From contig NZ_QJUI01000001.1 in the NCBI RefSeq assembly GCF_004327285.1, forward strand, positions 186,001 to 250,000: a stretch of DNA of 64,000 bases, given 5' to 3'. The translations under genes were made by a program, and so were the position numbers. This document shows, piece after piece, positions 33,207-45,002 of the stretch (position 1 is its first letter; every line of letters begins with the position of its first letter). This DNA comes from Phytopseudomonas daroniae (lineage in GTDB: Bacteria; Pseudomonadota; Gammaproteobacteria; Pseudomonadales; Pseudomonadaceae). A model generated the notes under the pieces. It did no database searches. It was given only the letters and a program-made list of their open reading frames with translations, and was not told the origin of the DNA.

Positions 33207-35891
33207 ATGAAAAGCCATCCCGATACCGCGAGCCGTGTAACGGCCGAGGTCGTGACGCAACTGCCCGTGCCTTCTCGGCTCGGCATGATGCGTTTCGAGC
33301 GGATGAACGAAGCGAACTGGCTTCTGCTGTTTCTCGACGCGTCCTGCGAAAAGCAGTTCGGGATTTCTGCCAGTGATCTCTGCACGCTGGTGGAAACCCC
33401 CTACGCCAGCCTGATGGAGCCGGAAACGCGCTACCGCCTGCACGATGCCATTCAGCAACAATTGTCGGAAAGTGCTCACTACCTGGTGCGCTACACCCTG
33501 CATACACCTCAAGGCCCGCTGAGGTTGATGGAGCTCGGCGAGCCGTTCAGGCAGCGCGGACGACATCTGCTGCGCGGCTACCTGATGATCATCGGCGACG
33601 ACAACGCGGATCTCTCCACGGCTGAGCCACCAGCGCCTACCGAGGCTCTGGACTCGCTGGAGCACTTCCAGCGAAGCCAGGCTGAGCTACAGCAGCATCA
33701 ATTGCGTTCTCTCGCCCAGCAACAACTCATCGTGCGCCTGGCCAGCCAACGCTATCAGGGCAGCGACCCGACACGTGAAGCGGCCGAGCTGATCACCCGT
33801 AGCGCCTGTGAGATCTACAGGGTCGCCCGAGCCGGCATCTGGCATATCAATGGCGATACCCTCGATCCCGTGGCACTTTACCTGCTGGATCAGAATCACT
33901 ACGAAATACCGTTGCCGATCGATGGGCGTCGTTATCCGAACTACCTTCGCGCCCTGAAGGAAAGTCGCTCGCTGAATGCTCATGACGCCGAAAACGATCC
34001 GCGCACCAGTGAGCTGCGCGATGACTATCTGCGCCCCGAAGCGATCACCGCCATACTCGATGCCAGTATCCGTGTCGGCGGTGAACTGGTCGCCGTGCTC
34101 TGCCTGGAACATACCGGCGGGCCACGTATCTGGCAGGCGGACGAAATAGCTTTCGCCGGCGAGCTGGCGGATCAATATGCCAACGTGCTGAGCAATCAGG
34201 AGCGGCGCAACACCACCAGTGCCCTGTACCTGTTCCAGCGCGCCGTAGAGCAGAGCGCCAGCGCCTTCATCCTGCTCAATCGCGACGGCATGGTGGAGTA
34301 CGTCAACCCGAGTTTCACAGCAATTACCCAGTACAGCGCCGACGAGGTGCAGGGCCGTCAGCTTGCCGAGCTGCCAGCCCTGGAAAATCTCAGTGATCTG
34401 CTATTCGACAGCACCTCCGGGCTGGCCGAACAGAACAGCTGGCAGGGCGAGTTCAAGAGCCGGCGCAAGAACCTGGAACCCTACTGGGGGCAGTTCTCGA
34501 TTTCCAAGGTGCATGCGGACGACGGCACCCTGACCCATTACATCGGCATCTACGAAGACATCACCGTAACCAAGCAGTCCCAACAACGCATCGAGCGCCT
34601 GGCCTACAGCGATAACCTCACGGGTCTGGGTAACCGCTACGCCTTCATCCGCGCCCTGGAAAAACGCTTCGCCAGCAGCGGCAGCTCTCCGGTCAGCCTG
34701 CTGCTGGTCGACATCGATAACTTCAAGCGCATCAACGACACCCTCGGCCACCAGACCGGCGACAAGTTGCTGGTAAGCCTGGCCAAACGCCTGCGCAACA
34801 GCTTCGGCGGCGAAGGCACCCTGGCGCGCTTCGCCAGCAACGAATTCGCCATCCTGCTCGACAACTGCCAAAGCGAGCGGGGTCAGCTCATCGCTCAGCA
34901 GGTGCTGGAAACCCTGGACAAACCGTTGTTCGTCGATAACCAGTTGATCAACCTCACGGGATCCGTAGGCCTGGCCTGTTCGCCCGAACACGGCGAGGAT
35001 CCACAGACGCTGATGAAACATGCCGGCCTGGCGTTGCACAAAGCCAAGGCCAACGGCAAGCATCAGTTGCAGGTGTTCACCGACGTTCTCAATGCCGAAG
35101 CCAACTACAAGCTGTTCGTGGAAAACAACCTGCGCCGCGCCCTGACGCAGAACGAACTGGAAGTGTTCTATCAGCCCAAGCTTTGCCTGAAAACCGGGCA
35201 GTTGCTGGGCGTGGAAGCCTTGCTGCGCTGGCAACACCCGGAAAAAGGCATGATCCGCCCGGATCAGTTCATCAGCGTGGCCGAAGAAACCGGCTTGATC
35301 ATTCCCATCGGCAAATGGGTGGTGCGCCAGGCCTGCCGCATGAGCAAGCAGCTCACCGCCGTGGGGCTGGGCAACCTGCAGGTGGCGATCAACCTGTCGC
35401 CCAAGCAGTTCAGCGACCCGGATCTGGTCGGTTCGATCGCCGCCATCCTCGACGAGGAGCAATTGCCGCCACAGATGCTCGAACTGGAGCTCACCGAAGG
35501 CCTGCTGCTGGAAGCCACCGAAGACACCCGCAGCCAGCTAAGCCGTTTGAAACAACTGGGCCTGACTCTGGCCATGGACGACTTCGGCACCGGCTACTCG
35601 TCGCTCAGCTACCTGAAGAAATTCCCGATCGACGTGATCAAGATCGACCGCAGCTTCATCAAGGACATTCCGGAAAATCAGGACGACATGGAAATCACCT
35701 CAGCGGTGATCGCCATGGCTCACAACCTCAAGCTCAAAGTGGTCGCCGAAGGTATCGAAACCCCGGCCCAGTTGAACTTCCTGCGCCGTCAGCACTGCGA
35801 TATCGGCCAGGGCTACCTGTTCGACCGCCCCATAGCGGGACGCGATCTGGTAGAAAGCCTGAAGCGCTACCCGCGGCGCCCCACACGCTGA
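33207..35891 (+). CDS. dipA: Cyclic-di-GMP phosphodiesterase with GAF, PAS, degenerate GGDEF and EAL domains
   Basis: This 894-residue protein resembles P. aeruginosa DipA (PA5017), a c-di-GMP phosphodiesterase needed for biofilm dispersal. It has an N-terminal PAS-like region, a GAF-like domain (about 170-325), a PAS domain (about 340-450, [19 protein letters not shown]) and a GGDEF domain. The GGDEF signature is ASNEF near residue 544, so cyclase activity is unlikely. The C-terminal EAL domain has EALLRW at about 669 and [17 protein letters not shown], typical of active enzymes. No membrane segments. The ATG at 33207 (MKSHPDT) is chosen; an upstream TTG gives 11 more residues. Confidence 0.9.
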   Translation: MKSHPDTASRVTAEVVTQLPVPSRLGMMRFERMNEANWLLLFLDASCEKQFGISASDLCTLVETPYASLMEPETRYRLHDAIQQQLSESAHYLVRYTLHTPQGPLRLMELGEPFRQRGRHLLRGYLMIIGDDNADLSTAEPPAPTEALDSLEHFQRSQAELQQHQLRSLAQQQLIVRLASQRYQGSDPTREAAELITRSACEIYRVARAGIWHINGDTLDPVALYLLDQNHYEIPLPIDGRRYPNYLRALKESRSLNAHDAENDPRTSELRDDYLRPEAITAILDASIRVGGELVAVLCLEHTGGPRIWQADEIAFAGELADQYANVLSNQERRNTTSALYLFQRAVEQSASAFILLNRDGMVEYVNPSFTAITQYSADEVQGRQLAELPALENLSDLLFDSTSGLAEQNSWQGEFKSRRKNLEPYWGQFSISKVHADDGTLTHYIGIYEDITVTKQSQQRIERLAYSDNLTGLGNRYAFIRALEKRFASSGSSPVSLLLVDIDNFKRINDTLGHQTGDKLLVSLAKRLRNSFGGEGTLARFASNEFAILLDNCQSERGQLIAQQVLETLDKPLFVDNQLINLTGSVGLACSPEHGEDPQTLMKHAGLALHKAKANGKHQLQVFTDVLNAEANYKLFVENNLRRALTQNELEVFYQPKLCLKTGQLLGVEALLRWQHPEKGMIRPDQFISVAEETGLIIPIGKWVVRQACRMSKQLTAVGLGNLQVAINLSPKQFSDPDLVGSIAAILDEEQLPPQMLELELTEGLLLEATEDTRSQLSRLKQLGLTLAMDDFGTGYSSLSYLKKFPIDVIKIDRSFIKDIPENQDDMEITSAVIAMAHNLKLKVVAEGIETPAQLNFLRRQHCDIGQGYLFDRPIAGRDLVESLKRYPRRPTR

Positions 35892-35950
35892 ACGGCACGT
35901 CCAGCAGACGCCGCGGTCTACCCCAAACAACGATTCGGAGAACATGCCCC

Positions 35951-36598
35951 ATGGTCTTACGCTCGCAAATTCTCGCTCACAAACTCGAACTGCCCAGTGC
36001 CGAACAGGCTTTGCCTGGTCGCGATACGCCGATTTCGGTGCCCGAAGCCCATTACATCAACGGCAACCCGCTGCAGGGCCCATTCCCCGCGGGCCTGCAG
36101 ACCGCGCTGTTCGGGCTGGGTTGTTTCTGGGGCGCCGAGCGCCGCTTCTGGCAGCAGCCTGGTGTGTGGACGACCGCCGTGGGCTATGCCGGTGGTCACA
36201 CACCCAACCCGACCTACGAGGAAACCTGCTCAGGCCTGACGGGCCATGCCGAGGTGGTGCTGGTCGTGTTCGACCCGCAACAAACCAGCTATGAAGAGCT
36301 GCTCAAGGTGTTCTGGGAAGTGCACAACCCGACTCAGGGTATGCGTCAGGGCAACGACATCGGCAGCCAGTACCGCTCGGCCATCTACTGCACGGATGAA
36401 CAGCAGCTCGAGATTGCCCGCCGTAGTCAGGCGCAGTTCCAGAACGAACTGGAGAAATCCGGCTTTGGCGAGATCACCACGGAAATCGCCCCGGCACCGC
36501 CCTTCTATTACGCCGAGGCCTACCACCAGCAGTACCTGGCGAAGAATCCGGAAGGCTATTGCGGCCTGGGCGGAACCGGAGTGTGCCTGCCAGCCTGA
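35951..36598 (+). CDS. msrA: Peptide-methionine (S)-S-oxide reductase
   Basis: MsrA reduces methionine-S-sulfoxide in proteins using thioredoxin. [13 protein letters not shown] carries the catalytic Cys in the family GCFWG motif. [12 protein letters not shown] and the C-terminal [14 protein letters not shown] supply the substrate pocket and likely resolving Cys residues. 215 residues, beginning [11 protein letters not shown], with GGAG ten bases upstream. It follows dipA by 59 bp on the same strand, an arrangement shared with P. aeruginosa PA5017-PA5018. Confidence 0.96.
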   Translation: MVLRSQILAHKLELPSAEQALPGRDTPISVPEAHYINGNPLQGPFPAGLQTALFGLGCFWGAERRFWQQPGVWTTAVGYAGGHTPNPTYEETCSGLTGHAEVVLVVFDPQQTSYEELLKVFWEVHNPTQGMRQGNDIGSQYRSAIYCTDEQQLEIARRSQAQFQNELEKSGFGEITTEIAPAPPFYYAEAYHQQYLAKNPEGYCGLGGTGVCLPA

Positions 36599-36610
36599 GC
36601 ACCGCAGTAG

Positions 36611-36820
36611 TCCTATACGGCCGGTCATCACAACACAGGCTCCGATGGAAAGGACACGCCCCATGCGCCCAAGGAAGAAACGCTGATCATCGACCTGGCA
36701 CGGGAACCGGCGCTGAGCATCGCCAGCAGCTTGCGTGCTTCGCAACTGCCACCGCAAGCCCGCGAATACCTGAACCCGCGCCAACAGCTGAGCTATTACG
36801 TCGACTCTCGACGGCGTTAG
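36611..36820 (+). pseudogene. Possible coding remnant after msrA
   Basis: This frame is open for 69 codons after a TAG and ends at 36820 without a convincing start codon. The peptide has a protein-like composition, including LIIDLAREPALSIASSLRAS and LPPQAREYLNPRQQLSYYV, with codon choice like neighbouring genes. It may be the 3' part of a decayed small gene, or a small gene using a non-standard start. I do not recognise a family. It lies in the 429-bp msrA-rlmJ gap, just before a hairpin repeat pair. Confidence 0.25.
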
Positions 36821-36895
36821 AAAGTCCCGAGATTTACGTCTGATCGTGGCAGTGATAAGGCGAAAGCGGACATTCGATTTGGTGGGCTTCATGAC

Positions 36896-36986
36896 GTAGG
36901 GTGGACGACGCTTCACCTGCGCGGCCCGATCCGTCCACCAACCTAGCGATCGCAATGGTGGATGAAAAGAGCGTCATCCACCCTAC
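36896..36986. repeat. Inverted pair of GTAG-headed hairpin repeats (family B)
   Basis: The left unit (36896-36939, plus) reads GTAG then stem GGTGGACG / CGTCCACC with an expanded loop. The right unit (36957-36986, minus) reads GTAG then stem GGTGGATG / CATCCACC with a 10-nt loop. The two face each other, 17 bp apart, like a REPIN. It occupies the end of the msrA-rlmJ intergenic region. Confidence 0.85.
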
Positions 36987-37027
36987 GTCTGCTTACGCCT
37001 TGAAGCCGTCGGCCAGCCGGGTAGCCC

Positions 37028-37864
37028 CTACTCCGCGATCAGCCAGTCCAGGCGGAAGCTGCCCTGGCTCTGAGCAAGGCGCTCGGTCAACCAGGGCAGT
37101 AGCGCACGTAGTTCGTCTTCCAGCCCCCAAGGTGGATTGCTGATCAGCAGGCCGGAGCCGTTGAGGCGCTGCGCCTCGTCGGCCGGGTGCACGAACAGTT
37201 CGACACGCAGCAGCTTGGGTGCCGTGCTCTTTTCCATATCGCGGTAGAAACGCTTGAGCTGACGCTCGTCCTTGATCGGATACCAGATCGCGACCACGGT
37301 CTGGCGCATGCGTCCGATGGCCTCATTAAGCGCTGTCACGCAGCGTTCGAGTTCGTCGGCCTTTTCGAAGGGCGGATCGATCAGCAATACCGCGCGCTTC
37401 TCGCGGCTCGGCAGCAGGGCTCGTGGCACGTGCCAGCCCTCGCCCAGGTGCACGGCAACGCGGCGGTCGCCTGCCATGTTCTCCTTGAGCAGGCGACCGT
37501 CCTCGGGATGTTTTTCGTTCAGGTGCAGGCGATCCTGCTCACGGGTCTGCAAGCGCGCCAGCTCCGGCGAACCGGGATAATGACGCAGGACGCCATCGGG
37601 GTTCATCGTGCGGATCACTTCCAGGTAATCGAGCAGTGGATCCGGCACATCCGTGGCCTCCCACAGGCGGCCTATCCCTTCACGCCATTCGCCAGTGCGA
37701 CTGGCCTGATCCCCCGCAAGGTCGTACAGACCAACGCCAGCATGGCTATCGAGGTAGGCATAGGGCGCCTCCTTGCGCGCCAGCAGGGCGAACAGACGGC
37801 ACAGCACCAGGTGTTTCAACACATCGGCATGGTTGCCGGCATGGAAGGCGTGGCGGTAATTCAT
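37028..37864 (-). CDS. rlmJ: 23S rRNA (adenine-N6)-methyltransferase RlmJ
   Basis: RlmJ methylates A2030 (E. coli numbering) of 23S rRNA using S-adenosylmethionine. NYRHAFHAGNHADVLKH at the N-terminus is characteristic. The N6-methyltransferase catalytic motif appears as LIDPPFEKADEL (DPPF), and a further conserved GSGLLISNPPWG follows. The start is placed at the second of two adjacent ATGs, giving 278 residues; the frame extends upstream without support. It is divergent from the acyl-CoA dehydrogenase gene. Confidence 0.93.
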   Translation of the reverse strand: MNYRHAFHAGNHADVLKHLVLCRLFALLARKEAPYAYLDSHAGVGLYDLAGDQASRTGEWREGIGRLWEATDVPDPLLDYLEVIRTMNPDGVLRHYPGSPELARLQTREQDRLHLNEKHPEDGRLLKENMAGDRRVAVHLGEGWHVPRALLPSREKRAVLLIDPPFEKADELERCVTALNEAIGRMRQTVVAIWYPIKDERQLKRFYRDMEKSTAPKLLRVELFVHPADEAQRLNGSGLLISNPPWGLEDELRALLPWLTERLAQSQGSFRLDWLIAE

Positions 37865-38035
37865 CATCGACTCCTGAGCAGGGGGCGAATTGTAGCCGTC
37901 CTGCGCCCGCGGTGCAGCGCCTGGCATGGATTGGCCGGGCAGCGTCCGGCTTGTTCCTCGGCATCACGGCTGTCGATGATGCTGGCGGCGTACGCGCAGC
38001 TCCCTAGACTGGCCTTATACAACCGGAGAGACATC

Positions 38036-39838
38036 ATGCCCGAGACCTTGCTCAGCGCCCGCAATCTGGCGTTCGAACTCTATGAAGTGCTGAACGCCGA
38101 AGCACTCACCAGCCGCCAGCGGTTCAACGAGCACAACCGGGAAACCTTCGAGGCGGCGCTGGAGACCGCGCGCAGCATTGCCGAGGAGCTGTTCGCCACG
38201 CACAACCGCAAAGGCGACGAACATGAGCCGCAGTATGTCGAAGGCACCGCGCAACTGATCGCCGAAGTCAAACCCGCGCTGCAGGCCTTTATCGATGCCG
38301 GCTTTCTGAACGCGACCAGAGACTTCGAGGCAGGCGGCATGCAGTTGCCCAACCTGTTGTCCCAGGCTTGTTTCGCGCATTTCCAGGCGGCCAACATCGC
38401 CACGGCCTCCTACCCGCTGCTGACCATGGCGGCCGCCAACCTCATCGAAGCCTTCGGCGATGAGGCGCAGAAGCGCCGCTTCCTGCAGCCGATGATCGAG
38501 GGTCGCTTCTTCGGCACCATGGCCCTGACCGAGCCCCACGCCGGCTCTTCCCTCGCCGACATTCGCACCCGCGCCGAGCCGGCGGCCGACGGCAGCTACC
38601 GCCTCAAGGGCAACAAGATCTTCATCTCCGGTGGCGACCATGGGCTGAGCGAAAACATCGTCCATCTGGTGCTGGCCCGACTGCCCGATGCACCCGCCGG
38701 GGTGAAAGGCATCTCGCTGTTCATCGTGCCGAAATTTCTGATCAATGAAGATGGCAACCAGGGCCCACGCAACGACGTGACCCTGGCGGGTCTGTTCCAC
38801 AAGATGGGCTGGCGTGGCACCACGTCCACGGCGCTGAATTTCGGCGATCAAGGTAACTGTGTCGGCTATCTGGTGGGCAAACCACACGCAGGCCTGTCCT
38901 ACATGTTCCAGATGATGAACGAGGCGCGCATCGGTGTCGGCATGGGTGCAGTGATGCTCGGCTACGCCGGTTATCTGTACTCTCTGGAATATGCACGCCA
39001 GCGTACGCAGGGCCGCCTGCCCGACGGCAAGAGTTCGGCAAGTGATCAGGTGGCGATCATCGAGCACGCCGACGTGCGCCGTATGCTGCTCACCCAGAAG
39101 GCCTACGTGGAAGGTGCCTTCGATCTTGCTTTGTATTGCGCCCGTCTGTTCGACGATAGCCAGACCCTGGTAGACGCCGAGCAGCGCGAGCAGGCGGGGC
39201 AACTGCTCGACCTGCTGACCCCGGTGGCCAAATCCTGGCCGTCCGAGTACTGCCTCCAGGCCAATGCCCTGGCAATCCAGATTCTCGGCGGCCACGGTTA
39301 TACCCGCGATCACCCGGTGGAACAGTATTACCGCGATAACCGCCTCAATCCGCTCCACGAAGGCACCCACGGCATTCAGTCACTCGACCTGCTGGGGCGC
39401 AAGGTCGGCCAGCAGAGTGGCGCGGCGCTCAAGGCGTTGAGCCGACAGATCATCGATACCTGCCAGCGCGCCGAGCCCTTTACCGAACTGGACGCACTGC
39501 GTCAGCCGCTGGAAAAATTACTGGCGCGCCTGTCGAACGTGACGCTGGCGCTGCTTGGCGATCTGCAGCAGGGTCGCCTCAACAGCGCCCTGGCAGACTC
39601 GGCGCTGTATCTCAAGGTGTTTGGGCATATGGTGATCGGCTGGCGCTGGCTGGAACAGGCCATCCACGCCGAGGGCGGTCGACAGAGCGGTAACCCGGCG
39701 GACGCCGACTTCTACCGCGGCAAGCTGCAGGCCGCGCGCTACTTCCTGCTCCGCGAAGTACCGGGCTGTCATCACGACCTGGATCTGCTGGAGCGGCGCG
39801 ACGATACGTGCCTGGCGATGAACGAGGCGTGGTTTTGA
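38036..39838 (+). CDS. Acyl-CoA dehydrogenase (FadE5/AidB-like long form)
   Basis: A 600-residue flavoprotein of the acyl-CoA dehydrogenase superfamily, matching the long C-terminally extended type (PA5020-like). TMALTEPHAGSSLADIRT and KGNKIFISGGDH form the FAD/substrate region. ILGGHGYTRDHPVEQYYRDNRLNPLHEGTH holds the catalytic-Glu segment and FAD contacts (shown here only in part as GGHGYTRDHP and YYRDNR). The ATG at 38036 follows GGAGAG. It likely oxidises a fatty or branched acyl-CoA; chain length is unknown. An enormous upstream extension of the frame is antisense to rlmJ and is rejected. Confidence 0.92.
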   Translation: MPETLLSARNLAFELYEVLNAEALTSRQRFNEHNRETFEAALETARSIAEELFATHNRKGDEHEPQYVEGTAQLIAEVKPALQAFIDAGFLNATRDFEAGGMQLPNLLSQACFAHFQAANIATASYPLLTMAAANLIEAFGDEAQKRRFLQPMIEGRFFGTMALTEPHAGSSLADIRTRAEPAADGSYRLKGNKIFISGGDHGLSENIVHLVLARLPDAPAGVKGISLFIVPKFLINEDGNQGPRNDVTLAGLFHKMGWRGTTSTALNFGDQGNCVGYLVGKPHAGLSYMFQMMNEARIGVGMGAVMLGYAGYLYSLEYARQRTQGRLPDGKSSASDQVAIIEHADVRRMLLTQKAYVEGAFDLALYCARLFDDSQTLVDAEQREQAGQLLDLLTPVAKSWPSEYCLQANALAIQILGGHGYTRDHPVEQYYRDNRLNPLHEGTHGIQSLDLLGRKVGQQSGAALKALSRQIIDTCQRAEPFTELDALRQPLEKLLARLSNVTLALLGDLQQGRLNSALADSALYLKVFGHMVIGWRWLEQAIHAEGGRQSGNPADADFYRGKLQAARYFLLREVPGCHHDLDLLERRDDTCLAMNEAWF

Positions 39839-39874
39839 CCCGGCTGATTGAATTTCAATCGCACGGGAGAAACC

Positions 39875-39956
39875 GTAGGGTGGGTCGGGCCGCGCAGGTT
39901 AGGTGCCTGTTCCAGGCAGCCCGGCGCATGCAATTCCTGCTACGCCGTAACCCACC
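39875..39956. repeat. GTAG-headed repeat (family B, long-loop form)
   Basis: GTAGGGTGGGTC on the left and GTAACCCACC on the right, with a long internal loop. It fills most of the 151-bp gap between the acyl-CoA dehydrogenase and ppk, which are convergent. The position is a junction between gene blocks that are far apart in P. aeruginosa. Confidence 0.7.
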
Positions 39957-39989
39957 ATGCCGCAACGCCGAATATCGCCTAAAGGCGAC

Positions 39990-42203
39990 TCAGCGCGGAA
40001 TGATCACCGGTGCGCTGAGCTTTTCCAGCAGGCTGGCCTGAGCGCTGCGCGAGTTCTGGTTGCCGGTCGGGGAAATCCGCAGGTAGCGTCCGTCAGGCTG
40101 CAGTACCCAGGCATGAGTGTTGTCCGTCAGGTAGGCCTCCAGCTCCTTCTTGACCCGGGTGATGAGCTTCTTGCCCTCTACCGGGAAGCAGGTCTCCACC
40201 CGCTTGTCGAGGTTACGCTCCATCCAGTCGGCGCTGGACAGGTAGATCTTCTCTTCGCCGCCATTGAGGAAGTAGAACACCCGGGTGTGCTCGAGGAAGC
40301 GACCGATGATCGAGCGCACCTGGATATTGTGCGATACCCCCGGAATCCCCGGACGCAGGCAGCACATGCCGCGCACCACAAGATCGATCCTCACGCCAGT
40401 CTGGCTGGCCTTGTACAGCGCGCGAATGATCTTCGGATCGGTCAGCGAGTTGAACTTGGCGATGATATGCGCCGGCTTGCCCTCGCTGGCCAGGTGGGTT
40501 TCCTTGGCGATCAGGTCGAGCAGGGCTTTCTTCAGGGTAAAGGGTGCATGCAGAAGCTTCTTCATGCGCAGGGTCTTGCCCATGCCGATCAGTTGGCTGA
40601 ACAGCTTGGACACATCCTCCCCCAGCGCCACATCGGCAGTGAGCAGGCTGTAGTCGGTATATAGACGTGCGTTGGCGGCGTGGTAGTTGCCAGTGCCCAG
40701 GTGCGCATAGCGGCGAATCTCACCATTCTCACGACGCAGAATGAGCATCATCTTGGCGTGGGTCTTGAAACCCACCACACCGTAGATCACCACCGCGCCT
40801 GCAGCCTGCAGACGGCTGGCCAGGGCCAGGTTGGACTCCTCGTCAAAACGCGCGCGCAACTCGATCACTGCGGTGACTTCCTTGCCGTTGCGCGCGGCCT
40901 CCACCAGCGCATCGACGATCTCCGAGTTGGCGCCCGAGCGATACAGCGTCTGCTTGATCGCGAGGACATGGGGATCCTTGGCCGCCTGGCGCAACATGTC
41001 CACCACCGGGGTGAAGGACTCGAAGGGGTGCAACAGCAGGATATCCTGCTTGCTGATCACGCTGAACAGGTTCTCGCTGTTCTGTAGCAGCTTGGGGATC
41101 ACCGGCGTGAAGGGCAGATTCTGCAGTTCCGGATGGCTATCCAGACCGGTGATACTGAACAGGCGGGTCAGGTTGACCGGGCCGTTGACCTGGTAAAGCT
41201 CGTGCTCCGACAGGCCGAACTGCTTGAGCAACTGATCGGTGAGGTGTTTCGGGCAAGTGTCGACCACTTCCAGGCGCACAGCGTCACCGTAGCGACGGCT
41301 GAACAACTCGCCACGCAGAGCGCGGGCCAGGTCTTCGACGTCCTCGGTATCCACCGACAGGTCGGCGTTACGGGTCAGGCGGAACTGGTAGCAGCCCTTG
41401 ACCTTCATACCGGGGAACAGGTCGTCGGCGTGGGCATGGATCATCGACGACAGGAACACGTAGTTGGCACCAGAACCACCGACGTCTTCCGGCACCTTGA
41501 TGATGCGCGGCAACAGGCGCGGCGCCGGGATGATCGCCAGACCAGAGTCGCGGCCGAAGGCATCGACGCCCTCCAGCTCTACGATGAAGTTCAGGCTCTT
41601 GTTGACCAGCAGCGGAAACGGGTGAGTCGGGTCGAGACCGATCGGCGTGATGATCGGTGCGATCTCGTCGCGGAAGTAGCGACGCACCCAGGCCTTGAGC
41701 TTGGTCGTCCAGTAGCGCCGGCGTACGAAGTTGATGCCGTGCTTGGCCAGCGCCGGGAACAGGGTGTCGTTGAGGATGGCGTACTGGCGGCCGACCTGCT
41801 CATGTACCAGCTCGGCAATCCGCGACAGTGCCTGGTGCGGCTGCAGGCCGTCGGCACCGGCCTGCTCGCGGGCGAAATTGATCTGCTTCTTCAGCCCGGC
41901 GACGCGGATCTCGAAGAACTCGTCGAGGTTGCTGGAGAAGATCAACAGGAACTTGAGACGTTCGAGCAGCGGATAGGACTCGTCCAGCGCCTGCTCCAGC
42001 ACGCGGATGTTGAACTGCAGCTGCGACAGCTCGCGATGGATGTACAGGCTACTGTCATCCAGACTGGGCACTGCCACGGCCACCGCCGTGGTTTCGACTA
42101 CTGGCGTTTCCACTACTGTTTCCACCGGCGCCTCGTCGATCACCGGCAGGCTGACTGCCGGTACATCGTGCTGTTCGTTCTCACTGAGTCCTTCGCTGTT
42201 CAT
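39990..42203 (-). CDS. ppk1: Polyphosphate kinase 1
   Basis: PPK1 reversibly polymerises the gamma-phosphate of ATP into polyphosphate. The 737-residue protein has the four-domain PPK1 layout: an N-terminal helical domain with [15 protein letters not shown], the catalytic His in [15 protein letters not shown], and a second conserved His segment [12 protein letters not shown]. The first about 40 residues are Glu/Val-rich and probably disordered. It starts 18 bp after the hemB stop, so the two are likely cotranscribed. I see no adjacent ppx. Confidence 0.96.
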   Translation of the reverse strand: MNSEGLSENEQHDVPAVSLPVIDEAPVETVVETPVVETTAVAVAVPSLDDSSLYIHRELSQLQFNIRVLEQALDESYPLLERLKFLLIFSSNLDEFFEIRVAGLKKQINFAREQAGADGLQPHQALSRIAELVHEQVGRQYAILNDTLFPALAKHGINFVRRRYWTTKLKAWVRRYFRDEIAPIITPIGLDPTHPFPLLVNKSLNFIVELEGVDAFGRDSGLAIIPAPRLLPRIIKVPEDVGGSGANYVFLSSMIHAHADDLFPGMKVKGCYQFRLTRNADLSVDTEDVEDLARALRGELFSRRYGDAVRLEVVDTCPKHLTDQLLKQFGLSEHELYQVNGPVNLTRLFSITGLDSHPELQNLPFTPVIPKLLQNSENLFSVISKQDILLLHPFESFTPVVDMLRQAAKDPHVLAIKQTLYRSGANSEIVDALVEAARNGKEVTAVIELRARFDEESNLALASRLQAAGAVVIYGVVGFKTHAKMMLILRRENGEIRRYAHLGTGNYHAANARLYTDYSLLTADVALGEDVSKLFSQLIGMGKTLRMKKLLHAPFTLKKALLDLIAKETHLASEGKPAHIIAKFNSLTDPKIIRALYKASQTGVRIDLVVRGMCCLRPGIPGVSHNIQVRSIIGRFLEHTRVFYFLNGGEEKIYLSSADWMERNLDKRVETCFPVEGKKLITRVKKELEAYLTDNTHAWVLQPDGRYLRISPTGNQNSRSAQASLLEKLSAPVIIPR

Positions 42204-42221
42204 TGAAATGCCCTGGAGGGG

Positions 42222-43289
<1,068 letters not shown>

Positions 43290-43480
43290 TTATGACCAAA
43301 TGATGACGCCGATAACGAATACTGCGACGGTGCGTCGCAGTTGATAAGGCACATCGAAAAAGCCAAAAGCCTACGCAGTCGGAAAAAAGCTGCGGCTGGC
43401 CATTTCACAGTCTCCCGACAAATGCTGTTTTACGTTGTCGAACGGCGTACCTTGAACTCTCTCCTCTACGGTCAACTTGC

Positions 43481-44032
43481 ATGCTGGAAAATCTGCTGCA
43501 GCACTTCGGTTACCCGGCCCTGGCGCTGGGCACTTTTCTCGAAGGCGAAATGTCGTTGTTGCTGGCGGCCTACCTGGCGTTGCGCGGCATTCTCGACATC
43601 GAGCTGGTGATGGTTTTCGCCTTTCTCGGCACCTACGCCAGTGATCAGCTGTGGTTCCACCTGGGTCGCCGTCATGGGCGGCGCATCCTCGATCGCCGCC
43701 CGCAGTGGCAGGCGCTGAGCGATAAGGCGCTGGTGTATCTGCGCCGCCACCCGGATCTGTGGGTGCTGGGCTTTCGTTTCCTCTACGGCATGCGCACGGT
43801 GATGCCACTGGCTATCGGCCTCTCCGGCTACCCGCGACGCCGCTACGTGATCCTCGATGCCATCGGCGCGGCGATCTGGGCCGTCGTGCTCGGCACCCTG
43901 GCTTACAAGCTCGGCCGCGTACTCGAAAGCCTGCTTGGCGAGCTGCATCAGGTTCAGCTGTACCTGTTCGGCGGTTTGCTGGTTCTCGGCCTTGGCATCT
44001 GGCTATACCGTCGCAGACAGCGCAGCAGCTGA
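43481..44032 (+). CDS. DedA family inner-membrane protein
   Basis: A 183-residue polytopic protein of the DedA/SNARE-associated superfamily, whose members scramble or flip phospholipids and undecaprenyl phosphate and affect envelope stability. Signature parts are FLEGEMSLLLAAYLA near the N-terminus and GFRFLYGMRTVMPLAIGLSG with the conserved RxxxGxR-like stretch. About four to five hydrophobic segments and a basic tail are present. The start at 43481 is the first in frame after the divergent promoter region. No upstream coupling. Confidence 0.88.
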   Translation: MLENLLQHFGYPALALGTFLEGEMSLLLAAYLALRGILDIELVMVFAFLGTYASDQLWFHLGRRHGRRILDRRPQWQALSDKALVYLRRHPDLWVLGFRFLYGMRTVMPLAIGLSGYPRRRYVILDAIGAAIWAVVLGTLAYKLGRVLESLLGELHQVQLYLFGGLLVLGLGIWLYRRRQRSS

Positions 44033-44180
44033 AACACGACGGTTGACGATAGCCCTGCGCACGCTTAAACACCTGTAACAATTGGCTGACAGTCCAGTCA
44101 TAACAGAAGATACATTTCCCCAGGCAAGACCGCCGGACATCAGATCCGGGCTCGGTTCGTACCTCATCAGGAGTTGGTCG

Positions 44181-44840
44181 ATGAACAAAAAAGTCGCAGT
44201 GATTCTTTCCGGTTGTGGCGTCTATGACGGCTCGGAAATCCACGAGAGCGTAATCACCCTGCTGCGTCTCGACCAGCGCGGTGCAGAGGTGCAGTGCTTC
44301 GCGCCCAATATCGACCAGGTACACGTACTCAACCACCTCAATGGCGAAGAAATGCAGCCGGCGCGTAACGTGCTTGTGGAGTCCGCGCGCATTGCCCGCG
44401 GCAATATCAAGGACGTGCGCGAACTGCGTGCCGACGACTTCGATGCTCTGATCCTGCCGGGTGGTTTCGGCGCTGCCAAGAATCTTTCCGACTTCGCCAG
44501 CAGCGGCAGCGACTGTAGCGTACAGGCCGACGTACTGGCCGCTGCGCAGTCGTTCGTCAGCGCCGCCAAGCCCATAGGGCTGATCTGCATCGCCCCGGCT
44601 CTGGCCGCACGCATCTTCGGTGCCGGCGTGATCTGTACCATCGGCCATGATGCCGACACGGCCGCCGCCCTGGGCAAGATGGGCGCCGAGCACGTCGAGT
44701 GCAACGTCGAAGACATCGTCGAAGATCCCAAGCGCAAACTGGTGACCACCCCGGCTTACATGCTGGCCAATTCAATCTCCCAGGCAGCATCAGGGATCAA
44801 TAAGCTGGTCGATCGGGTGCTGGAACTGACCCACGAGTGA
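44181..44840 (+). CDS. elbB: ElbB-like glyoxalase of the DJ-1/PfpI fold
   Basis: A 219-residue cytosolic protein of the ElbB (SCRP-27A) type, reported to be a weak glyoxalase and linked to isoprenoid metabolism. MNKKVAVILSGCGVYDGSE begins the Rossmann-like fold, LPGGFGAAKNLSDFA is the nucleophile-elbow region, and GLICIAPAL carries the expected catalytic Cys. The ATG at 44181 follows CAGGAG; the earlier in-frame ATG (44082) has no such site. The biological substrate remains unclear. Confidence 0.9.
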   Translation: MNKKVAVILSGCGVYDGSEIHESVITLLRLDQRGAEVQCFAPNIDQVHVLNHLNGEEMQPARNVLVESARIARGNIKDVRELRADDFDALILPGGFGAAKNLSDFASSGSDCSVQADVLAAAQSFVSAAKPIGLICIAPALAARIFGAGVICTIGHDADTAAALGKMGAEHVECNVEDIVEDPKRKLVTTPAYMLANSISQAASGINKLVDRVLELTHE

Positions 44841-44862
44841 CAGGCTTGCCGTTTGGCCTTTC

Positions 44863-44892
44863 GTAGGGTGGGTCACGCTTTACCGACCCACC
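44863..44892 (+). repeat. GTAG-headed hairpin repeat (family B, single unit)
   Basis: GTAG followed by a perfect 8-bp stem GGTGGGTC / GACCCACC around loop ACGCTTTACC. It lies 22 bp after the elbB stop and is 29/30 identical to the reverse complement of the copy at 49177-49206. Confidence 0.88.
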
Positions 44893-44950
44893 AGGCCATT
44901 CAGCGCCAATCTCGGCTCGTCGGATTGCCTACATCCGCCACCTTCCAGCC

Positions 44951-44979
44951 CCGGGTATCGCTTCGCTCAACCCAGGCTA
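44951..44979 (-). repeat. Family C repeat, single unit
   Basis: On the minus strand this reads TAGCCTGGGTTGAGCGAAGC and continues to CGATACCCGG, with the stem CTGGGT / ACCCGG. It is almost identical to the right arm of the pair at 60870-60950. It lies between elbB and yaiI. Confidence 0.75.
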
Positions 44980-45002
44980 GGATTCGGGATCCGGCCGCTC
45001 AT

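Noticed and set aside
37187..38035. N-terminal 283-codon extension of the acyl-CoA dehydrogenase frame
   Set aside because: It runs antisense to rlmJ and lacks domain features; the ATG at 38036 has GGAGAG before it and matches family length.
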